Shown: positions 57,984 to 64,000 of the stretch, in pieces
Layout: every line of letters starts with the position of its first letter
Position numbering within the stretch: position 1 is the first letter of the stretch
DNA from: Cryptomeria japonica
Taxonomy: Eukaryota; Streptophyta; Pinopsida; Cupressales; Cupressaceae
NCBI RefSeq assembly: GCF_030272615.1
Contig: NC_081415.1
Location: 102,850,796-102,914,795, forward strand
DNA length: 64,000 nt
Direction: 5' to 3'
The notes under the pieces: generated by a model
What the model saw: the letters and a program-made list of their open reading frames with translations, nothing else
What the model was told of the DNA's origin: nothing
Database searches by the model: none
Program-made: the position numbers and the translations under genes

Positions 57984-59490
57984 TCAAAAATTGGAAATGA
58001 GAGGATGATCGCTTATGAGTGGTGCATCAGCCAACTGATCTGCAATAACTTGACCTTTGATAGCTTTACGGTCCACGTACTCAATGTCAAATTCACTTAG
58101 AATCATCACCCATTTGGCTAAGCGACCTGTCAGTGCCGCTTTGCTGAGTAAGTACTTGAGTGGATCGATCTTTGCAATGAGTTGTACCTTGTGTGTTAAC
58201 AGATAGTGCCTCAGTTTAGTAGCTACCATGATTACTGCTAAGCAAGCTCGCTCAATAGGTGTGTAATTGAGTTCATAGCCAACCAGTGTGCGAGAGATGT
58301 AGTAAACAACACATTCTTTTCCTTCTACATTATGTTGTGCCAGTAGTACACCCAATGCTGTACTTGTTGCTGAGATATATAGTAACAATGGTCTACTTGG
58401 ATCTGGTGGCATTAGCAATGGTGGATTCATGAGATAGTCTTTAAGCATTTGAAATGCTTGTTGGCATTGAGCATCCCACTGAAAGCGGATGTTCTTGTGT
58501 AGCAGGTGTGTGAATGGGTGACATTTATCAACCAATTGTGCAATGAATCTTCGGATGGATTGAAGTCATCCTTGTAGGGTCCTTAACTGACTGATATTCT
58601 TTGGAGGTGGCATGTCCATGATTGCTTTTATCTTTGTTGGGTCAACCTCAATACCTTTGCTTGAGACAATGTATCCTAGAAGCTTCCCAGAGGTCACTCC
58701 AAAGACACATTTCTTTGGGTTGAGTCGAACATGGTATTGTTCCAGTCTATCAAAGATTTTGTCCAAGATGTGGAGATGCCCTTCTCTGGTGAGTGATTTT
58801 GCTAATAAGTCATCAACATAATCTTCCATCATGGTATGCATCATGTCATGGAAGATGGTGGTCATTGCTCTTTGATAGGTTGCTCCTGCATTCTTTAGAC
58901 CGAAGGGTATTACATTCCAGCAATATGTGCCCCATGGACATGTGAAGGCCGTCTTATGTTGATCTTCTGGTGTGATCTTTATCTGATTGTATCCTGAAAA
59001 GCCATCCATGAGTGAAAGCAAGGCATGTCCTGCTGCTAGATCCACTATGATGTCGATATTGGGAAGGGGGAAATCATCCTTAGGACATGCCTTGTTTAGA
59101 TCTCTAAAGTCAGTACAAATGCGGATGCCCCCTTTTGGTTTGCCCACAGGTACAATGTTGGAGATCCATTCTGCATAATCAATTGGCCTAATGAAACCAA
59201 CATCTAGGAGTTTCTTGAGTTCTGTTTTGACTAGTACTGCAATCTGAGGATGCATCTTACGAAGCTTCTGCTTGATAGGTTTGGCTCCTTCTGCTACGGT
59301 GAGGTGATGCATGACTAAATCAGGATCAAGCCCAGGCATGTCTGCATATGACCATGCAAAGTTGATTTGATGCTTCTGGAAGAACTCTATAAACCTAGGT
59401 TTTTCCTCTGGAGTGAGAAAAGATGCCAGATGTATGATATGAGGATTTTCAGGAGTCCCCACATTGTATTCTTTGGTTTTCTCGATGAGA
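57984..59490 (-). pseudogene. Gyp3 reverse transcriptase and first RNase H
   Basis: RT motifs in order: DMPGLDPDLVMHHL, GIRICTDFRDLNKACPKDD, DGFSGYNQIKI, IPFGLKNAGATYQRAM and YVDD (near 58815). A single TGA near 58565 separates the thumb and connection from RNase H (LLYISATSTALGVLL, ISRTLVGYELNYTPIERACL). This is the best preserved RT in the window. Confidence 0.93.
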
Positions 59491-60745
59491 ATCGTTGATC
59501 GTTCCTGTTAGTGTACTAGCAGGGAGAATGTCAAACCCTTCATCCTCAGGTGCCTCAGAGAGGTTTTCACCATTGGATACGCTCTTTCTTTTTACTTTTG
59601 TTGGATCAAACAGTGCCACGGTGTGGTTTTCACTGGAAGATCCATATTTTATTGTTATATTTTTGTAGCTAAAAGGTTTGGCATCCGCCCCGAAGTATGC
59701 TGCGCTATTAAGTTCAATGGCGAATCCAGCTTTTTGATCCCTGCTTGGTAGGTTATCCCTTAATTCCAAAAAGTCAATGATGGCCTCATCATTTTGGAAG
59801 AAGTCAAGGCATGGAGAATTTGGTTGGTTCCATTCGATGAGTTCAGGGTGAATAATGGGCATTACTTCATTGATTAGGTTAAGTGCATTAGATGTATCAG
59901 TGAGGTTTAAGATGTTATGGTGAAGGTCATTGATGGTACTCTCCCTGTAAGAATCAGACATAGGATGAGATGTAGGGTCTATGGAAGATGTTTCCAATTT
60001 AGGAACCCAAGTGGTCTTTATATGTGATTCTCCGTAAATAGGGATGTCTTTGTGTGGCGGAGGTGGTGATGTGTCTTCCTCATCTGAAGTGTTAAGCTGT
60101 ACCGAATCAAATTCCCATTCAAGTGAGTCGATCTCTGAGTCACTTTCCAGCATCCGATTACTATACCACACTAGGATGTCCTTTGAGTTAAACACTGTAG
60201 GTGTGATTGGTTTATGTACCTTTGTAGTGATCGGTGCTGCAGGGAGTTTGATGGGGATCAAGGAATCTGATATAGGGAGTATCGGTAATATTAGCTCAGT
60301 GGTTTCTGCTGGAACTACTGGTTCCATAGATACTGCTGTGGGTTCTGATACAGTTGCCGCTACTAATGGTGTTGCTGATGGGATTATGGGTTCATTTGGT
60401 GGAATGAATGACATTAGTGATGGTTGTGTTGGGGTTGTGAGCCTCGATGGGGCAGTTGGGATGGTGCTTGAGGTTGCTTTAATGATGAAAGGTGTCCTTT
60501 TTGCAGTAGGCTGACATAATCGTTTGCTGGGTTTTCCTTTGAATCTGAGTTTAGGAAAGATTTCTTTCTCAAAGCCTAGGCCTGTATTACCTTTGGGTTT
60601 GAATTTTGGCAGTAGAGGTTCATGTCATCCTTGTTTGCAATATCCCAAAGCACTCTGGCCATCATACCCCATTCTTTGCATAATGAGGAGACCTTTTCCA
60701 TACTGATCTGTAGGAAGCTTAACTTGCGGTATATCAGTGGTGATG
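59449..60745 (-). pseudogene. Gyp3 G-patch-like segment and protease-RT linker
   Basis: In the frame shifted relative to gag and RT, about 60720-60570 reads QYGKGLLIMQRMGYDGQSAL, then LPKFKPKGNTGLGFEKE, matching the G-patch pattern seen in Gyp1. A Pro/Thr/Ser-rich region and an acidic stretch (ESDSEIDSLEWEFDS) follow. The conserved FFQNDEAIIDFLELRDNLP and AYFGADAKPFSYKNITIKYG close the segment near 59640-59800. No enzymatic motif is visible in the linker. Confidence 0.7.
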
Positions 60746-62345
60746 GGATCTTTATAGATCCAGTCCGTAGGTCCTCATCTTGGGTTTCTTCCTCTTGACT
60801 CTTTCCAAGGATGAAAGGCGTCAAAGCACACGCTGGCATGATTAGTGGTTGTTGGAGTGATTGCTGTGGTTTACCATGTGTTCTAGGAGAAGTGGGCATC
60901 TGTCCTACACAAAAGAGTTGACTCAAGTTGTATTCCCCGGGACCTTCCTCTGCTACTTTCATTTTAAGCTTTTCTTGCTTTGGTATAGTGGTGTTTGAAC
61001 TAGCAAGAGAGGCGGGATTTATATATGATGTGGAGGAAATGGCTTCTCTATTATTAGGAATAGTAATCTCTGGTTGATGGCTGATATTATGGCAAAACGC
61101 AAAGGGATTTACATCACCCAGGATTGTGATCTCTACACTGTTATGTGGGAACTTGATACATTGATGGTAGGTAGATGGAACGGCTTGCATGGCATGTATC
61201 CAAGGTCTTCCTAATAATAGATTGTATGGCAGAGGAAGGTCCAGAACCTGACAGATGATGTGCTTTACCACAGGGCCCACTCGGATTGGTAGTACCACAG
61301 CTCCTTTAGATGAATGCTCTGCATCATCATAGGCTTTGATTGTGATCTTCTTACGAGGATCGACTGATTCTATTGCATATCCTAATGCTGTGACCAACTG
61401 TAGTGTACAAATATTTAGGCCTGCTCCATTATCTATCAAGACTCGCTTGATCCTGTGTTGGTTGATAAAGCCTTCAATGTGTAGCGAAGCGTTATGAGGT
61501 TGCTGGAAGGAAGAGTTGTCACTTTTGGAAAAAGTGAGACAAGGTGATGACTTTAGACTTCCAACCATTGCTTGAAATTGGTTTGTATTTAGGTTTGCAG
61601 GGACTGACGCCTCTTGGAGATCTTGATCCAAGATAGTTTTATGAGATGGTGATAGACGCAAAAGCTCTAAAATGGATATAAGCGCAGGGGTTTTGTCTAA
61701 TTGTTCCACAAGATTGTACTGATTTGGGATGGAGGTGGTGCCTTGTGGAGCTACCTTTATGGTGAGCTTGCCGCGACGCGTAACAACATTGCAATTGGAG
61801 TTGGGATTTTTGAAGGTTATAGTTGCAACTTGTTCATTGGCATCATACAAATGATTTACAGTGTAATTATACGCAGCCTGTGTATAATCAGTGGTATTAG
61901 TGCCTCGCCTGGAAGTGGAAGGACCCCTTTGATCTTGTGATGGAAGTGGATTTTTGAACATCAGATGATCATTATTTGTCATTTTTGGGTCATGTCCTTC
62001 AATTTCAATTTCTCCTCGGTCAATAAGATCCTGGATAAGATCTTTTAATTGATGACAATTACTTGTCTTGTGTCCTCTTCCTTGATGGAATTCACAGTGT
62101 TCAGTATCTCGCCACCATGCCGGTTTGACCTGAGGTTCATAGTTTGATAGTTTAGGTAGAGTGACCAAATTTTGAGAAATGAGTTGTCGTAAGACTGTTT
62201 CAATGGGTTCCCCTAAGGGAGTGTATGTGCATTTCTGTTTTTGCTGATGAGGTCTTGGTTCATCGTGAGATGTGATGCGACCTTGATTGGAAGGGACATT
62301 TGTGTTATTCTGAGGTGGAGGATTTTGTCCTGCAAACTGAACCAC
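60746..62345 (-). pseudogene. Gyp3 nucleocapsid end of gag and protease
   Basis: Begins after the TGA near 62367. A knuckle of CX2HX4HX4C form (CEFHQGRGHKTSNC) lies near 62090. The protease active site reads LIDNGAGLN near 61430 (DNGA for DSGA), and LLLGRPWIH follows near 61210. The frame shifts near 60745. Active-site changes in both Gyp1 and Gyp3 suggest decay. Confidence 0.87.
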
Positions 62346-62366
62346 AGGTTGTGCATTTTGTATAGT

Positions 62367-63485
62367 TCAGGCATCCACAACCCCACCGTTGAGGATATTC
62401 TTGTTTTTATTCCAGAAGCTCAGTTTATCACTATTGAAGCGCGGGCGAGGACCATCTTTTGGTTCATTAAAGATTTTGATGAGTCCTTTCTTGATAAGTG
62501 CCCGCTCACATTTCAAACCTTTGGTGATCATATCTTTAAAAGAATCTGTGTCTTTGACATCCAGGTGAAATTCCATTTCTTCGTTTAAGTTGGAAATGAA
62601 TATTTCCACTAGTTCTCGTTCAGGTAACTGAAGAGAATGTCTGCTAGACATTTGACGCCATCGTTGTAGGAATACTGAGAATAGTTCACCTAGTTTTTGT
62701 TTGGTGTTGCACAGATCAGCCATGGTGATGTCACGTTCAATGTTATGAGAGTAATGAGCAAGGAACTTCTGGATGAGTTCCTCAAATGTTCTAATGCCAC
62801 CTGGTAAGCAGGAAAACCATGATGTGGTTGTTCCTCCCAAGCTTTGGGGAAAAAGGCGCATTAGGTAGGTGTCTTCATATGCCACTTCAAGACAAGCGGA
62901 ATGAAATTCTCTGACATGATCGTGGGGATCTCCCTTTCCTCTATATTTTTCAAATTTGGGTGTTTCGAACCCATGTGGAAAGGGTGGCATGTAAAGATTT
63001 CTATCAAAAGGATAGGGACAGATGTCATTGAGTGAGAATTGGTTAGTCTTGACACCACTATAAAGTTGTTTGGCGAGATTCTCGACTTGTTGCCGCAACA
63101 TCTCCATTTCATTTGGAGGAGGAGGTGGTGGGTTACCTCAAGGAATGTTATATCTGATGGGATCTCTACCTCTTTCCTCTTCATGGTGACTTTTTCTTTC
63201 GGATGCTTGTCTTAATTGGGCAAGATCAAAGTCAGAGGGGAGTTTTGCTCCTTCTTAAGCGAGTCTTAAGAAGTGAGCATCTGCATTGCTCCTGAGTATT
63301 TCGTCAAATAATCTGTTAAAGAGAGGGTTATGCTGAGCCCTTTCTATTGTTGCAGGAGTAGGAGTACTTAGGTTTTCATCATTCTCATTTCCTCCAAGTG
63401 CTTCTTGAAATTCGTTGAGATTTTCCTCTTCTTCTTCTTCCATTTCTATTTCTCGTTGCCTTGATTGTGAACAGGTTTGAGCCAT
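62367..63485 (-). pseudogene. Gyp3 gag N-terminus and capsid
   Basis: Start at 63485 (MAQTCSQSRQREIE). A TAA near 63255 and a TGA near 63137 interrupt it. The core reads ICPYPFDRNLYMPPFP, KFEKYRGKGDPHDHVREF, LMRLFPQSLGGTTTSWF and FLQRWRQMSSRHS. It ends SFWNKNKNILNGGVVDA, the motif shared with Gyp1 and Gyp2. Confidence 0.9.
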
Positions 63486-64000
63486 TTTGCTTTATGAGTC
63501 TTTGTTGAAGTTGAGTGAAAATGATGATGAGTTTTTGATGAAATGAGAGATTGATGGTTGGTGAATTGTGTTGGATGTAGATCTCTAGCACTTTCTAAGG
63601 TGGATGTAACCAAAATTCCTTCTTTGAATTACTTGCTTGTTTGATAAGTTTGGATGTGATAAGGTGTAGAGAAATCTGAGATGTGTTATAGATTTAACTA
63701 CCTAGTAATGAGAGGATCCACTCATGAACTAGTTTTAACCTGTGTAGATGTGTTTCTTAGGATGAGCTTATCCTAGATGTAGAAACAATATAAAAAGTGA
63801 TGTGATGTGTTTGATTCAGGCAATATCTAAAAAGGAATCTTGGGACAAGAACCTCTTAATGTTTTGAGAGTTGGAATGAATTGATGATGAAGTGATGATG
63901 GATGAGTGAGATAATGGAATGTTTTGTTTTCAACTTTCAATAAAAACTTTGTGTTACAAATGGGACAAACTCTACCTCTTCCCTTTCGGGTGTTGGTGGT
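63486..64000 (-). other. Gag-proximal leader of Gyp3
   Basis: Noncoding, continuing beyond the window. No word array is visible in this part. Confidence 0.6.

Larger units (their letters stand above)
49135..64000 (-). mobile_element. Gyp3: Ty3/gypsy (Tat-type) element with antisense PMD gene, incomplete at window edge
   Basis: Minus-strand order from the right edge: leader end, gag, protease, G-patch-like segment, linker, RT, RNase H, second RNase H, integrase, spacer, antisense PMD gene, polypurine tract, 3' LTR. Its 5' LTR and primer site lie beyond 64000. It interrupts the 3' LTR of Cop1, so it is the youngest of the three nested elements. It too is full of stops; most pol segments share one frame, with a shifted section at about 60745-59490. 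Confidence 0.9.

Noticed and set aside
1-64000. tRNA, rRNA or organelle-derived segments
   Set aside because: None recognised by eye; tRNA-like matches are retroelement primer binding sites.

Overview
This is a stretch of a large, repeat-rich plant nuclear genome, most probably a conifer or other gymnosperm. The evidence is a TIR-NB-ARC-LRR (TNL) gene with phase-0 introns several kilobases long, nested and heavily decayed LTR retrotransposons, AT-rich intergenic DNA and almost no other coding sequence. Only one gene looks intact. Species and chromosome cannot be read from the sequence.

Layout. 1-12.6 kb: Gyp1, a minus-strand Ty3/gypsy element of Tat type (two RNase H domains) whose far end lies left of the window; a plus-strand plant-mobile-domain (PMD) remnant sits downstream of its pol. 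12.6-16.5 kb: AT-rich DNA with polypyrimidine repeats. 16.5-32.3 kb: a tandem duplication of a TNL locus. Copy 1 (18.6-20.9 kb) is a broken pseudogene lacking the LRR part. Copy 2 (23.2-32.35 kb) can be modelled as six exons encoding about 1,241 residues. The shared 5' flank carries a 370-bp tandem repeat, a Mutator-like MITE and a 949-bp terminal-inverted-repeat element in copy 1 only. Intron 3 of copy 2 holds a decayed minus-strand copia element, itself split by a short gag-only copia element. 32.3-36.2 kb: AT-rich DNA and unidentified coding remnants. 36.2-64 kb: a nest. The 5' half of a gypsy element (Gyp2: LTR, leader, gag) is cut by a full-length copia element (Cop1, 41.8-49.1 kb), whose 3' LTR is in turn cut by a third gypsy element (Gyp3, minus strand, 49.1 kb to beyond the window end).

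Most notable: Gyp3 carries, between pol and its 3' LTR and on the opposite strand, a PMD gene with its own TATA box, a short first exon and an intron. Gyp1 carries a remnant of the same gene. Retroelement transcription runs on the other strand, so the intron would not be spliced out during retrotransposition. A second theme is that several elements carry noncoding arrays of an element-specific, mostly CG-containing short word at a spacing near 20 bp. The gag-only copia element carries eight units with a conserved 12-nt loop and co-varying 8-nt stem arms.

How the parts work together: the TNL would be an intracellular immune receptor (TIR NADase, NB-ARC switch, LRR sensor). The retroelements are dead copies with stops and frameshifts. 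Many of their stops are TAG or TGA, as expected from decay of methylated cytosines. All boundaries and gene models here were read by eye.
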